Shown: positions 16,507-26,022, counted from the stretch's first letter. The stretch is DNA of 64,000 nt from an uncultured Eubacteriales bacterium (GCA_900549405.1 URNZ01000002.1:16849-80848), one strand, 5' to 3'. The notes: generated by a model not told the origin, from the sequence alone. Translations and numbers: made by a program.

Positions 16507-17682
16507 ATGTCCAAAGAGTTGATCCGCCTGGACAACTGTACCATGGCTTTCGACAACGAGATCGTGCTCGACAACATCAACCTGTATATCAATGATAAGG
16601 AATTCCTCACGCTGCTTGGCCCCAGTGGATGCGGCAAGACCACCACCCTGCGCATCATCGGTGGTTTTCAAACGCCCACCTCTGGCGATGTGCTGTTCGA
16701 CGGCGTGAGGATGAATTCTGTCCCGCCCCACAAGCGGGCCATCAATACGGTCTTTCAGAAATACGCCCTGTTCCCCCATCTCAACGTGTATGAGAACATC
16801 GCCTTTGGCCTGCGCATCCCCAAGGCGGACGCCAAGGGCAAAAAGGTGAAGCTGCCCGAGAAAGAGATCCACGACCGGGTCATGGAGATGCTGGAGATCG
16901 TGAACCTGCGGGGCTTTGAAAAGCGGCACATCGCCGCCCTGTCCGGCGGCCAGCAGCAGCGGGTGGCCATCGCCCGGGCCCTGGTGAACCGGCCCAAGGT
17001 CCTGCTGCTGGACGAGCCCTTGGGCGCCCTGGACCTGAAGCTGCGCAAGGATATGCAGAACGAGCTCAAGCGTATCCAGCAGGCCATGGAGATCACCTTT
17101 ATCTATGTGACCCACGACCAGGAGGAGGCCCTGGCCATGTCTGACACGGTGGTGGTCATGGACAAGGGCAAGATCCAGCAGATCGGCACCCCCGAGGACA
17201 TCTATAACGAGCCCAAGAACGCCTTTGTGGCCGACTTCATCGGCGAGTCCAACATCATCGACGGCATCATGCGCGCCGACGGCGTGGTGGAGATCTTCAA
17301 CCGGCGCTTTCAGTGTCTGGACGGCGGCTTTGCCCCGGACGAGGCGGTGGACGTGGTCATCCGGCCCGAGGACGTGGACATCGTCCCCGAGGACCAGGGC
17401 CAGCTGAAGGGCACCGTGACCAACGTGACCTTTAAGGGCATGCAGTATGACATCATCGTGGACTTTTATGGCTTTAAGTGGCTGATCCAGACCACCGACC
17501 TGTCCCCCGTGGGCAGCCGCATCGGCATCAAGATCGACCCCGACGGCTTTCACGTGATGAAGAAGAGCCAGTATTCCGGCCTGTTCGGGGACTCTTCCTC
17601 CTATTCCGAGGAGTATGAGGAGATCTCCGATGCCACCTTTGATCCCGAGGAAGGGGATCAGGAGGGCGGAGATGAAGAATAA
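16507..17682 (+). CDS. potA: Spermidine/putrescine ABC transporter ATP-binding protein
   Basis: ATPase of 391 residues that powers polyamine import through the PotB-PotC channel. Walker A is GPSGCGKT (38-45), the Q-loop follows in [10 protein letters not shown], the ABC signature LSGGQQQR spans 145-152, Walker [12 protein letters not shown] 166-176, and the switch His is 203. A C-terminal TOBE-type regulatory domain (about 235-350) follows. The last 40 residues form an acidic tail ([11 protein letters not shown]...[11 protein letters not shown]) not typical of PotA. GGAGGATAC precedes ATG 16507. The 3' end overlaps potB by 11 bp. Order potA-B-C-D is the classic operon. Confidence 0.95.
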   Translation: MSKELIRLDNCTMAFDNEIVLDNINLYINDKEFLTLLGPSGCGKTTTLRIIGGFQTPTSGDVLFDGVRMNSVPPHKRAINTVFQKYALFPHLNVYENIAFGLRIPKADAKGKKVKLPEKEIHDRVMEMLEIVNLRGFEKRHIAALSGGQQQRVAIARALVNRPKVLLLDEPLGALDLKLRKDMQNELKRIQQAMEITFIYVTHDQEEALAMSDTVVVMDKGKIQQIGTPEDIYNEPKNAFVADFIGESNIIDGIMRADGVVEIFNRRFQCLDGGFAPDEAVDVVIRPEDVDIVPEDQGQLKGTVTNVTFKGMQYDIIVDFYGFKWLIQTTDLSPVGSRIGIKIDPDGFHVMKKSQYSGLFGDSSSYSEEYEEISDATFDPEEGDQEGGDEE

Positions 17683-18556
17683 ACGCTCCTGGCTGGCCGC
17701 CCCCTATGTGGTGTGGATGGCCCTGTTCACCGTGATCCCCATTGTGATGATGGTGGTCTACGCCTTTACCCAGGAGATCGTGGTAGACGCCGAGACCGGG
17801 GAGAAGGCCGTTCGCTTTACCCTGAACAACTTTGCCCAGATGGGCGCCTACACCGTGGTGTTCCTGCGCTCCTTCAAGCTGGCCCTCATCGCCACCGCCA
17901 TCTGCCTGCTCATCGGCTATCCCATCTCCTATTGGATGGCGAAAGAGGGGCCCCAGTTCCAGAAGGCAGCCATGGCCCTTATTATGCTGCCCATGTGGAT
18001 GAACTTTCTGCTGCGGACCTATGCCTGGATGTCCATTCTGGAGAACACCGGCCTGCTGAACCGGCTGTTCCAGGCCATCGGCCTGATCGACCTGGTGAAC
18101 CACATCTTCGGCACCGAATTTCAGTATTTCCCCATGATCAACACCCAGGGGGCGGTGGTGCTGGGCATGGTGTATAACTATCTGCCCTTTATGATCCTGC
18201 CCATCTACTCCGTCATCATCAAGATGGACAACTCCCTGCTGGAGGCGGCCCAGGACCTGGGGGCCAACTCCTCCCTGACCTTCCGCAAGGTCATCCTGCC
18301 CCTGTCTCTGCCCGGGGTGCTCTCCGGCATCACCATGGTGTTTGTCCCCGCGGTGTCCACCTTTGCCATCTCCCGCCTGCTGGGCGGCAACAACCAGACG
18401 CTGCTGGGCAACCTCATTGAGATGCAGTTTGTGGGCACGGCCTATAACCCCCACCTGGGCAGCGCCATCGCCATGGTGATGATGGTCATTGTGGTGGTCT
18501 GTATGTATGTGATGAATCGCTTTGGCGAGGGCGAGGAACAGGCGGTGATGCTATGA
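17672..18556 (+). CDS. potB: Spermidine/putrescine ABC permease PotB
   Basis: Inner-membrane permease of 294 residues with six predicted helices and the binding-protein-dependent transport signature [25 protein letters not shown], the loop that docks on PotA. An extracellular stretch with Asp and Glu ([18 protein letters not shown]) follows the first helix, as in PotB. The start is set at ATG 17672 ([13 protein letters not shown]), behind GGAGGGCGGAG. An upstream in-frame start would add 19 residues inside potA. The stop overlaps potC by 4 bp. Confidence 0.94.
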   Translation: MKNKRSWLAAPYVVWMALFTVIPIVMMVVYAFTQEIVVDAETGEKAVRFTLNNFAQMGAYTVVFLRSFKLALIATAICLLIGYPISYWMAKEGPQFQKAAMALIMLPMWMNFLLRTYAWMSILENTGLLNRLFQAIGLIDLVNHIFGTEFQYFPMINTQGAVVLGMVYNYLPFMILPIYSVIIKMDNSLLEAAQDLGANSSLTFRKVILPLSLPGVLSGITMVFVPAVSTFAISRLLGGNNQTLLGNLIEMQFVGTAYNPHLGSAIAMVMMVIVVVCMYVMNRFGEGEEQAVML

Positions 18557-19416
18557 GTCTGAAACAACGTCCGTCCCTGTTTGGGCGCATCTCTATGGGG
18601 CTGGTGTTCCTGTTTCTCTATGCCCCCATTTTCGTGCTGATCGTCTTCTCCTTCAACAACTCCAAAAGCCGCACCGTGTGGCAGGGCTTTACCCTGAAGT
18701 GGTATGCCGAGCTGTTCCAGGACAGCCAGATCATGAACTCCCTGTACACCACCCTTTTGGTGGCCCTGCTGTCGGCGGCCATCGCCACCGTGGCGGGCAC
18801 CTTCGCCTCCATCGGCTTTTACAACATGAAGCGCCGGGTGCGGGAGCCCCTGATGACGGTGAACAACATTCCCATGATGAATGCGGACATCGTCACCGGT
18901 GTAAGCCTGTGTCTGTTCTTTGTGGCGGCCTTTGCGGGCTGGAACAGCTTTGTCACCTGGATGGAGCAGACCTATCGCCTGACGGCCCCACGGCTGTCCA
19001 TGGGCTTTGGCACGCTGCTCATCGCCCACGTGAGCTTTAACATCCCCTATGTGATCCTGTCCGTCATGCCCAAGCTGCGGCAGATGGACAAAAACCTCAT
19101 CGATGCGGCCCAGGACCTGGGCTGTACCTGGATGCAGGCGTTCTGGAAGGTGGTGGTGCCCGAGATCAAGCCGGGCATCGTCAACGGGATGCTCATCGCC
19201 TTTACTATGAGCGTGGATGACTTTGTCATCTCCTATTTCACCGCCGGGCCCAAGACCAGCACCCTGGCCATGACCATCTACGGCATGGCCAAGCGGCGCA
19301 TCAGCCCCAAAATGAACGCCGTGTCCACATTGCTGTTCGTGTCCGTCCTGCTGCTGCTGATCATCGTCAACGTGCGGGAGGCCCGGCAGGAGAAGGCCCG
19401 CCAGGCCAAGCACTGA
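18553..19416 (+). CDS. potC: Spermidine/putrescine ABC permease PotC
   Basis: Second permease subunit, 287 residues, six helices. It begins with a short cytoplasmic tail and IFVLIVFSFNNSKSR, the PotC signature after helix 1. The ATPase-docking loop is DAAQDLGCTWMQAFWKVVVPEIKPG. It pairs with PotB to form the channel. It overlaps potB (ATGA), and a 64-bp gap with its own ribosome site separates it from potD. Confidence 0.94.
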   Translation: MSLKQRPSLFGRISMGLVFLFLYAPIFVLIVFSFNNSKSRTVWQGFTLKWYAELFQDSQIMNSLYTTLLVALLSAAIATVAGTFASIGFYNMKRRVREPLMTVNNIPMMNADIVTGVSLCLFFVAAFAGWNSFVTWMEQTYRLTAPRLSMGFGTLLIAHVSFNIPYVILSVMPKLRQMDKNLIDAAQDLGCTWMQAFWKVVVPEIKPGIVNGMLIAFTMSVDDFVISYFTAGPKTSTLAMTIYGMAKRRISPKMNAVSTLLFVSVLLLLIIVNVREARQEKARQAKH

Positions 19417-19480
19417 GCGGGGCAATCTGGTCTTTCCGGCCTGAGGCCGAGAGATATATTTATTTGGGAGGAATGATCCA

Positions 19481-20596
19481 TTGAAGAAAATCGTAGCCTT
19501 GACCCTCGCCTGTACCACGGCGATGGGCCTGTTCCTGTCCGGCTGTGCCATGGAGGATGACACCGCCGGTTCCAACAGCAGCAGCACCGGCACACAGCGT
19601 GAGGTGGTCGTGTGCGGCTGGGGTGAAAACATCGACGAGGACCTGTTTGACCTGTTCGAGGAAAAGACGGGCATCAAAGTGATCTATCAGACCGCCGAGA
19701 GCAACGAGATGATGTACTCCAAGGTGGCCATGGGCGGCTCCGGGTACGACGTGATCGTGCCCTCTGACTATATGATCGCCCAGATGGCCGAGGAGGGCCT
19801 GCTGGCCGAGCTGGATTTTGACAACATCCCCAATTTCAGCCTGATCGCAGACCGGTTCAAGAACCTGCCCTATGACCCGGAGAACCTGTACTCCGTGCCC
19901 TATACCTGGGGCACCCTGGGTCTCATCTATAATCCCACCCTGATTGGCGGCGACGTGGACAGCTGGGGCGCTCTGTTCGACAGCCAGTACGCCGGGAAAA
20001 CGGCCATGATCGGCAATCCCCGTGACGCCATGGCCGCCGCCCTGATGTATCTGGGCTATTCCATCAACACCGATGACCAGACCCAGATCCAGGAAGCCTA
20101 TCAGCTCATTGCCGACGCCAAGGCCAACGGCCAGTATCAGGGCTTCTTCATGGACGAGATCTATGATAAGATGGAAGTGGGCGAGACCGCCCTGTGCACC
20201 TACTACGCCGGGGATTACCTGTCCATGTATATGAACAACCCCGACCTGAAGTATGTGGTGCCCAAGGAGGGCTCCAACTGGTTCGTGGACGCCATGGTGG
20301 TGCTGAAGGATGCCAAGCACAAGACCGAGGCGGAGGAGTGGATCAACTTTATCTGCTCCACCGAGGCCTCCCTGCGGAACATGGACTTCATCTGGTACGC
20401 CTCCCCCAACCAGGAGGCCCTGGAGCAGTACCCCGCCTATTATGAGGAACAGACCGGGGAGAAGCTGCCGGACGAGGTCTATCAGGTGATGGCCGCCCCC
20501 CAGGAGGTGCTGGACCAGTGCGAGATGTATCTCAACCTGCCCGCCGACACCCGTACCCTGTATAACGACCTGTGGACCCAGATGGGCATCGAGTGA
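19481..20596 (+). CDS. potD: Spermidine/putrescine-binding lipoprotein PotD
   Basis: Extracellular polyamine receptor of 371 residues. The signal peptide ends in lipobox LSGC, lipidating Cys22, followed by an Asp/Ser/Thr linker. The mature protein shows the PotD pattern: VVVCGWGENIDEDLFDLFEEKTGIKVIYQTAESNEMMYSKV, then GYDVIVPSDYMIAQMAEEGLL and PYTWGTLGLIYNP, the binding-site tryptophan region. The start codon is TTG 19481 with GGGAGGAATG upstream. It is the last gene of the operon, ended by the terminator at 20609. Confidence 0.95.
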   Translation: MKKIVALTLACTTAMGLFLSGCAMEDDTAGSNSSSTGTQREVVVCGWGENIDEDLFDLFEEKTGIKVIYQTAESNEMMYSKVAMGGSGYDVIVPSDYMIAQMAEEGLLAELDFDNIPNFSLIADRFKNLPYDPENLYSVPYTWGTLGLIYNPTLIGGDVDSWGALFDSQYAGKTAMIGNPRDAMAAALMYLGYSINTDDQTQIQEAYQLIADAKANGQYQGFFMDEIYDKMEVGETALCTYYAGDYLSMYMNNPDLKYVVPKEGSNWFVDAMVVLKDAKHKTEAEEWINFICSTEASLRNMDFIWYASPNQEALEQYPAYYEEQTGEKLPDEVYQVMAAPQEVLDQCEMYLNLPADTRTLYNDLWTQMGIE

Positions 20597-20608
20597 CCCA
20601 GACTTTAC

Positions 20609-20645
20609 AAAGCGCCGATCAGAGATGGTCGGCGCTTTTGTTTTT
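20609..20645 (+). terminator. Terminator of the pot operon
   Basis: Stem AAAGCGCCGA / TCGGCGCTTT (20609-20618, 20629-20638) followed by TTGTTTTT. Confidence 0.92.
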
Positions 20646-20696
20646 AAATCGTTTACAAACTGTTCTCGGTTTCGTGAAAACTCGACGTCTCGCTTC

Positions 20697-20705
20697 TGCT
20701 AGAAT
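20697..20705 (+). promoter_or_regulatory. Extended -10 promoter for the 20.7-kb RNA
   Basis: TGC-TAGAAT is a good extended -10. No good -35 is visible at 16-18 bp upstream. Transcription would begin near 20712. Confidence 0.6.
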
Positions 20706-20711
20706 AGGGGC

Positions 20712-20950
20712 AGATCGGAGCTGAAACGCCCGGTCCGGCATCCGCCTGAAAGTCCGCGGCGAAAAAACCGCGGCCCAAAGCAAACAGAGAACATAGGCGC
20801 GTTTAAGCGCCGCCCACTGCCGCCCCCGGGCCGTGCCCCGGGGCGGCAGACCAAAAACAGCCCGCCCAATAACTGGGACGGTGAACATATAACGAAAATC
20901 TTACGCCCCGCCCGGCCCTGGACATCCAGCGCCGGGCGGGACTGTTTTTT
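20712..20950 (+). ncRNA. Candidate structured non-coding RNA, about 240 nt, class unknown
   Basis: A gene-free 475-bp gap holds a promoter, a chain of hairpins and a terminator. Helices seen: CCGCGG/CCGCGG (20754-20759, 20768-20773), GGCGC/GCGCC (20796-20800, 20807-20811), a 10-bp CTGCCGCCCC/GGGGCGGCAG (20817-20826, 20840-20849) and the terminator stem CCCGCCCGGC/GCCGGGCGGG (20907-20916, 20931-20940) with six T. A-rich single-stranded linkers separate them. I tested it by eye against SRP RNA, RNase P, tmRNA and 6S RNA and saw none of their signatures. It could also be a long 5' leader of the sugar transferase at 21074, but a terminator and a second promoter lie between. Confidence 0.6.
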
Positions 20951-21002
20951 GAAAATTCAGGGATAAAATCTCTCGCATTTCATAGCATTTTCCCTTCTTT
21001 TG

Positions 21003-21011
21003 TGCTATACT
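21003..21011 (+). promoter_or_regulatory. Extended -10 promoter of the sugar transferase operon
   Basis: TGC-TATACT, with a weak TAGCAT 17 bp upstream, 63 bp before the start codon. Confidence 0.6.
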
Positions 21012-21073
21012 ACAAAATTAGCACTGTGCCGCCCTTTTTCGACGAGAAACAAGGGCTTTGGAGGGGGCTGTCT

Positions 21074-22456
21074 ATGATCCAGGAAAATCAGCGGCTGCTG
21101 AACCAGCTGAACGTCATCAGCGACGGGGTGCTGGTGCTGCTGTCCTTTTTGTTCGGCTATTGGGTGCGCTTTTATGTGTTGACCGGGGGGACCCGCTCGG
21201 TGCCCTTCCGCTTCTATCTGGCGGCGGCCTGTGCGTTAGTGCCCCTGCACCTGCTGACCTATAGCTTTGCCAATCTGTACACCCCCCACCGGAAGGTCCG
21301 GCTGGGGAGCGAGCTGCGCCGGCTGTTCTTCTGCAACTGCCTGGACTTTGTCATTTTGCAGATGTTCCTCTATCTGCTGCGGGGCACCGACTTCTCCCGC
21401 ATGGCCATGGCCCTGTTCTTCCTGGCGGTGAACGTCACCGTGGGCGGCAAGCGGATGGTGGTGCGCACCGCCCTGCACCGGTTCCGGGCCAGCGGCTATA
21501 ACCAAAAGCACATCGTCATCGTGGGCAGCGGCGACATTGCCCGGGACTGCGTACGCCGCATCCGCCAGAGCCCGGAGTTTGGCTACACCCTGCTGGGCTA
21601 TGTGTCAGACCGGAAGAACTGGTCCGCCCTGCCGTACCTGGGCACCTTTGACCAGCTGGACGGCTATCTGTCCCGGACCAAGCCCGACGAGGTCATCGCC
21701 GGACTGGGGGCGGAGGACTATGAGCGGATGCCCCTGGTCATTCAGGCCTGCGAGCACACGGGGACCAAGCTGTCCCTCATTCCGTTTTACGCCAAGTATA
21801 TGCCGCCCCACCCCCAGTTCGACAGCTTGAACGGCCTGCCCCTCATCAACCTGCGGCGCATCCCCCTGGACAACCTGGGCAACGCCTTTATGAAGCGGGC
21901 CATGGACATCGCGGGCGCACTGGTGCTCATTGTCCTGTCCTCCCCGGTGATGCTCTTTGCCGCCATTGGGGTCAAGTTCAGCTCCCCCGGGCCGGTCATC
22001 TTCCGGCAGAAGCGGGTGGGCCTGAACAAAAAGCCCTTTTATATGTACAAGTTCCGGTCCATGCGGGTGAACGCCAGCTCGGACACGGGGTGGAGCACCA
22101 ACTCCGACCCCCGGAAGACCCGGTTCGGTTCCTTCATCCGTAAGTTCTCCATCGACGAGCTGCCCCAGTTTTTCAACGTGCTCAAGGGGGACATGAGCCT
22201 GGTGGGCCCCCGGCCGGAGCTGCCCCACTTTGTGGACCAGTTCAAGGAGGAGATACCCCTGTACATGGTCAAGCACCAGGTCCGCCCGGGCATCACCGGC
22301 TGGGCCCAGGTGAACGGCCTGCGGGGGGACACCTCCATCAAGGAGCGCATTGAGCACGACGTGTATTACATCGAAAACTGGTCCATCCTGCTGGATATCA
22401 AAATTTTGTTCCTCACCCTGTTCAAGGGGTTTGTCAACCAAGAAAAATTAAACTGA
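21074..22456 (+). CDS. Undecaprenyl-phosphate sugar phosphotransferase (polyprenyl glycosylphosphotransferase)
   Basis: Initiating enzyme of exopolysaccharide synthesis, 460 residues. It transfers a sugar-1-phosphate (glucose or galactose is usual) from UDP-sugar to undecaprenyl phosphate. Four N-terminal helices and a CoA-binding-like Rossmann fold (HIVIVGSGDIARDCVRRI near 150) precede a fifth membrane segment and the catalytic bacterial sugar-transferase domain (about 270-455). Motifs there include KRAMDIAGALVLIVLSSPV, FRQKRVGLNKKPFYMYKFRSM, DELPQFFNVLKGDMSLVGPRPELP and RPGITGWAQVNGLRGDT. This is the WbaP/WcaJ-like architecture (TIGR03025). ATG 21074 follows GGAGGGGGC. A ligase-like gene lies 17 bp downstream. 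Confidence 0.94.
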   Translation: MIQENQRLLNQLNVISDGVLVLLSFLFGYWVRFYVLTGGTRSVPFRFYLAAACALVPLHLLTYSFANLYTPHRKVRLGSELRRLFFCNCLDFVILQMFLYLLRGTDFSRMAMALFFLAVNVTVGGKRMVVRTALHRFRASGYNQKHIVIVGSGDIARDCVRRIRQSPEFGYTLLGYVSDRKNWSALPYLGTFDQLDGYLSRTKPDEVIAGLGAEDYERMPLVIQACEHTGTKLSLIPFYAKYMPPHPQFDSLNGLPLINLRRIPLDNLGNAFMKRAMDIAGALVLIVLSSPVMLFAAIGVKFSSPGPVIFRQKRVGLNKKPFYMYKFRSMRVNASSDTGWSTNSDPRKTRFGSFIRKFSIDELPQFFNVLKGDMSLVGPRPELPHFVDQFKEEIPLYMVKHQVRPGITGWAQVNGLRGDTSIKERIEHDVYYIENWSILLDIKILFLTLFKGFVNQEKLN

Positions 22457-22473
22457 AAACCGGAGGCAACGCC

Positions 22474-24816
22474 ATGTCCAAGAAGAGACCCAATTCCGCC
22501 GCTGCGGCGGATCGGTTCCGGCCCGCAGCCTTTTTCCTGCCCGGGCTGGTCCTGTTCCTGTTCACCGCCCTGACTACCATCAACGCCATTAAGATCCCCG
22601 CCCTGCTGGCCCTGGTCGTAACGGCCCTGGCCCTGCTGGGCTGCATGCAGCAGCTGCGCCAGCGGCTGACCTGGATCGTGGCCGCCGTGGCCCTGTTCGT
22701 GGCCATCAACGGCATCTCCACCCTGTATTCCGTATCCGGGCAGTTCGCTCTGCAGGACTTTCTGCCCATCGTCTGCGCCTTCTGCGTGTTCGTGCTCATC
22801 CTGGCCTTTGAGCCGGGGCAGAAGGGCCTGATCGGCCGCCGGGCCGGGGGCATGTTCGCCGTGAGCACCGCCCTGGCCTCTCTGCTGAGTATCGACCAGC
22901 TGTCCACCCGGTTCCTCAGCTCCCCCTTCCTGTGGCTGATGAACAAATTCAGCACCGACTATGTGGACGTGGGCGGCGTGGAGACCGGCGTGCGTATGGT
23001 GTCCATCTACCGCAACCCCAACATTTTCGCCGGGTGCATCGGCCTGGGCGTGCTGCTGTCCCTGGGGCTGGCGGTGACCGAGGAGCGGAAGGGGGCCCGC
23101 CGGGGCTATCTGGCCTGTCTGGCCCTGAACGCCCTGGCCTTTGTGCTGTCCTTCAGTATGGGCGCCAGCGGCGCCATCGTGGCCGCCTTCATCATCTATC
23201 TGGTTCTGGAGCTGCCCCAGCGCCGTGCCGGTCTGCTGCTGACCATGCTGGAGACCCTGGTCCTCACGGTGATCGCGGCCTTCCCCATCTATCTCACCGC
23301 CTTTGACGGCTGGAACGGCTTTAACCCCGTGCCCCTGGTCTGTGCCGTCCTGGCCGCCGCCCTGCTGATCGTCCTGGACGAGCGCCTGGGCCGGAAGCTG
23401 GCCGACGTCCTGTCCGGCCACGGCAAGATTTTCGCCGTGGTAGTGGTGGCCCTGGCTGCCCTGCTGGCCATCTATGCCTTCCTGTCCATGACGGTCACCG
23501 GAGGCACCACCCTGAACGCCGGGGAGCGCCTGCGCCGGTCCGCCTATCCCGCCGCCGGGACCTATTCCCTGGCGGTGCAGGCCGGCGGCGACGTGTCCGT
23601 GACCATCGAGAGCCAGAACATGCAGGACACCATGATGCACACCAGCTCTGTGCTGTATGAGGGCAGCGCCGACGGGGCCTCCTTCACCGTGCCCGAGGAC
23701 AGCATGGTGGTCTATTTCAACTTCTCCGCCGACCAGACCACGGCAATCGACTCCGCCCAATTCCAGGGGGAGGCCGGTTCCGGCTCCGTCCCCCTGGGCT
23801 ATAAGCTGCTGCCCGGCTTCATCGCCAACCGTATGCAGGGTCTGCGGGCCAACCAGAACGCCATCCAGCGTCTGGTCTTCTTCCAGGACGGCATGAAGCT
23901 GTTCCGACAGAGCCCCATCCTGGGCCTGGGTCTGGGCGGCTTCCAGAACAACGTGTACAGCGTCCAGAACTTCTATTACACCACCAAGTATATCCACAAC
24001 CACTATATCCAGGCCCTGGTGGACACGGGCGTGGTCGGCTTTGCGGCCTTTGTCATTATGCTGCTGCTGCCCGCCGCCGCTGTGGTCCGGGCACGGGTGC
24101 GCCGGGAGGAGGAACCCCTCATCGCCCCCCTGGGGGCGGCCATGGTGTTCATGGCGATTCATGGCGGCGTGGAGGTGGTGTTCTCCAGCAGCTATTTCCT
24201 GCCCATCGCCCTGGGCGTCATCGCCATGATCAGCCTGTGCTGCGGCCAGCCCATGGCTCTGCCCTGCTCCCCCAAGGCGGGCAAGTGGGCGGTGCGCATC
24301 GCGGCCCTGCCGGTGCTGGCCTATGCCCTGCTGCTGGGGGGCAACCTGTTCGCCACCCGGCTCATCGCCCAGCCCACCTATGCCAACCTGTCCATGGCCA
24401 TCGCCATGGACCCCTTCCAGCGGGACGACTATATGACCAGCTATGTGGTCAACGCCCTCACCCAGGAGGACGTGCCCGACGCCGTCATGACCCAGGCGGA
24501 GAAGTGGGCCGCCAAGCTGGAAGAGGTGGACTCCAACAGTACCCCCCTCTATCTGGCCCAGGCCTATTTCCAGCGGGGGGAGACCGACAAGGCCTATGCC
24601 ATGCTGGAGAAGTATGTGGACTTTGTCCCCACCCAGGAGACCACCTGGGACGACGCCTTCCTGCTGCTGTTCCAGTATTCTGACGACAGCCAGGAGTCCA
24701 TGGACCACATCCTGGCCTTCCAGCAGCGGATGAACGACTGGAACGAGAACCACATGGGCACCATCACCCTCAGCCCCCAGGTCCAGGCGGCTCTCACCGT
24801 CTTCACCATGGACTAA
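22474..24816 (+). CDS. O-antigen ligase/polymerase family membrane protein with C-terminal repeat domain
   Basis: Large membrane protein of 780 residues. About ten or eleven helices surround the Wzy_C/O-antigen ligase core, with RNPNIFAGCIGLGVLLSLGL and, after an extracytoplasmic domain, GLGLGGFQNNVYSV...HNHYIQALVDTGVVGF, the usual His-containing loop. Such enzymes polymerise or ligate undecaprenyl-linked glycans outside the cell. Two features are unusual. A beta-rich insert of about 110 residues (about 340-450; AGTYSLAVQAGGDVSVTIE) sits between helices. A soluble C-terminal part (about 640-780) looks like helical TPR-type repeats (PLYLAQAYFQRGETDKAYAMLEKYV). GGAGGCAACGCC precedes the ATG. 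It is the second gene of the operon begun by the sugar transferase. Confidence 0.85.
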   Translation: MSKKRPNSAAAADRFRPAAFFLPGLVLFLFTALTTINAIKIPALLALVVTALALLGCMQQLRQRLTWIVAAVALFVAINGISTLYSVSGQFALQDFLPIVCAFCVFVLILAFEPGQKGLIGRRAGGMFAVSTALASLLSIDQLSTRFLSSPFLWLMNKFSTDYVDVGGVETGVRMVSIYRNPNIFAGCIGLGVLLSLGLAVTEERKGARRGYLACLALNALAFVLSFSMGASGAIVAAFIIYLVLELPQRRAGLLLTMLETLVLTVIAAFPIYLTAFDGWNGFNPVPLVCAVLAAALLIVLDERLGRKLADVLSGHGKIFAVVVVALAALLAIYAFLSMTVTGGTTLNAGERLRRSAYPAAGTYSLAVQAGGDVSVTIESQNMQDTMMHTSSVLYEGSADGASFTVPEDSMVVYFNFSADQTTAIDSAQFQGEAGSGSVPLGYKLLPGFIANRMQGLRANQNAIQRLVFFQDGMKLFRQSPILGLGLGGFQNNVYSVQNFYYTTKYIHNHYIQALVDTGVVGFAAFVIMLLLPAAAVVRARVRREEEPLIAPLGAAMVFMAIHGGVEVVFSSSYFLPIALGVIAMISLCCGQPMALPCSPKAGKWAVRIAALPVLAYALLLGGNLFATRLIAQPTYANLSMAIAMDPFQRDDYMTSYVVNALTQEDVPDAVMTQAEKWAAKLEEVDSNSTPLYLAQAYFQRGETDKAYAMLEKYVDFVPTQETTWDDAFLLLFQYSDDSQESMDHILAFQQRMNDWNENHMGTITLSPQVQAALTVFTMD

Positions 24817-24825
24817 AGCAAATAA

Positions 24826-24862
24826 AAATTGGCGCACACTCATCGAGTGTGCGCCGATTTTT
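24826..24862. terminator. Bidirectional terminator
   Basis: Perfect stem GGCGCACACT / AGTGTGCGCC (24831-24840, 24846-24855) between an A-run and a T-run, shared by converging genes. Confidence 0.93.
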
Positions 24863-24867
24863 TAGCT

Positions 24868-26022
24868 TCAAACAAGGGCGGGAGCGGGAGAGAGCAGCCG
24901 GTCATACTCCGCCATGACACAGGGGAAGACGGCCTCCAGGCGGAAGGGCTCCATGGCTTTTTGTCCGGCCTGGCCCAGGCTCCGGGCCAGCTGGGGGTCA
25001 TCCATTAGAATTTGAATCTGCCGGGCGCAGGCGGCGGCGTCCCCATAGGGATAGAGCAGGCCGCTTTTCCCGTGGCAGATCAGGTCCCGATGCCCCTTCA
25101 CGTCGGAGGCCACGGCGGGCAGGCCGCAGTGCATGGACTCCATCAGGTTGAAGGGCAGCCCCTCGCTGCGGCTGGAGGGGACCACGGCGTTGGCCGCGGC
25201 GTACCAGGCCGCCATGGACACGTGGCCGGGGAAAACCACCCGGCGCTCCACCCCCAGCTCACGGGCCAGAGCCTGGCAGGAGGGCAGCAGGTCCCCCTGG
25301 CCGGGGAGCAGCAGGGCCGCCCGCTCCGGCAGCCGGGCCAGGGCGCGGAGCAGCACCGCCTGGCTCTTCCGCCGGGAGAACTCCGCCCCATAGACCAGCA
25401 GAAAGCGGTCCGGGCCAAAGCCCAGCTCCTCCCGCAGGGCCAGCCCCGCCTGTGGGTCGGCCCGGTCCAGGGGGGAGAAGTCCACCCCCATGCCCGGGAT
25501 GTTGGCCACCCGGCGGCCCAGGCGGTGGGCGCTGGCATAATCAAAGTCCCACCGGTTCATGGTGAGCACCAGATCGGTGACGGGGGCGGTGAGCTTTTCC
25601 GCCCCGGCCAGCAGGGCGGTTTTGGCGGCGGAGGTGTTCTGATCGAATAAGTACCCGTGGGCGATGCAGACCACCCGGGGGCGCTTGGACTTGGGCAGGG
25701 CCTCCACCGCCAGGCGGGTGAAAAAGGCGGCCAGGGCGGTGTGGCAGCTGACCAGATCGTACTCCCCGGAGGCCAGCAGCCGCCGGATTTGAGCCGCTGC
25801 CGCCAGATTTTTTGGGGAGGTCATCTTCTTCTCCAGGGAGAGGGGGACGGCACGGGCAAGCTCCGGCAGGTCCGCCGGGGCCCCGCCGCAGGCCCCGTCC
25901 ACCAGATAGCCCCGATCCGCCAGCGCCCGGAGATAGGGCCGGTGAAAGTTGGCCAGATGGGACCAGGTGGAGGCGGTGAACAGAATCCTCCGCCCCGGCG
26001 CAGCATGGATATCGACGGCCAT
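24868..26022 (-). CDS. Glycosyltransferase family 4/1 (GT-B)
   Basis: GT-B glycosyltransferase of 384 residues. The N-terminal half opens with ILFTASTWSHLANFHRPYLRALADRGYLVDGAC and has HTALAAFFTRLA and VCIAHGYLFDQN, resembling EpsD/CapM-like enzymes that act on lipid-linked sugars. The C-terminal nucleotide-sugar domain has LVYGAEFSRRKSQ and the E-x7-E element (SSRSEGLPFNLMESMHCGLPAVASDV). ATG 26022 has AGGAGGTGG upstream; the open frame extends 14 codons further without a better site. It is convergent with the ligase-like gene and probably belongs to the same surface-glycan theme. Substrate unknown. Confidence 0.9.
   Translation of the reverse strand: MAVDIHAAPGRRILFTASTWSHLANFHRPYLRALADRGYLVDGACGGAPADLPELARAVPLSLEKKMTSPKNLAAAAQIRRLLASGEYDLVSCHTALAAFFTRLAVEALPKSKRPRVVCIAHGYLFDQNTSAAKTALLAGAEKLTAPVTDLVLTMNRWDFDYASAHRLGRRVANIPGMGVDFSPLDRADPQAGLALREELGFGPDRFLLVYGAEFSRRKSQAVLLRALARLPERAALLLPGQGDLLPSCQALARELGVERRVVFPGHVSMAAWYAAANAVVPSSRSEGLPFNLMESMHCGLPAVASDVKGHRDLICHGKSGLLYPYGDAAACARQIQILMDDPQLARSLGQAGQKAMEPFRLEAVFPCVMAEYDRLLSPAPALV

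Noticed and set aside
20619..20888. 89-codon minus-strand ORF in the 20.7-kb RNA region
   Set aside because: It crosses the pot terminator and the RNA hairpins and has no ribosome site or family resemblance.
20712..20950. Identity as 6S, SRP, RNase P or tmRNA
   Set aside because: The local hairpins break up any long 6S-like rod. The SRP GGAAG/GNAR elements, RNase P GAGGAAAGUCC core and tmRNA acceptor ends were not found. Kept as class unknown.
22366..24843. 825-codon open frame on the minus strand opposite the ligase gene
   Set aside because: It is a shadow caused by GC-rich third positions of the plus-strand gene. Its translation is low-complexity (Gly, His, Gln rich) with no family signature, and the plus-strand protein is clearly real.
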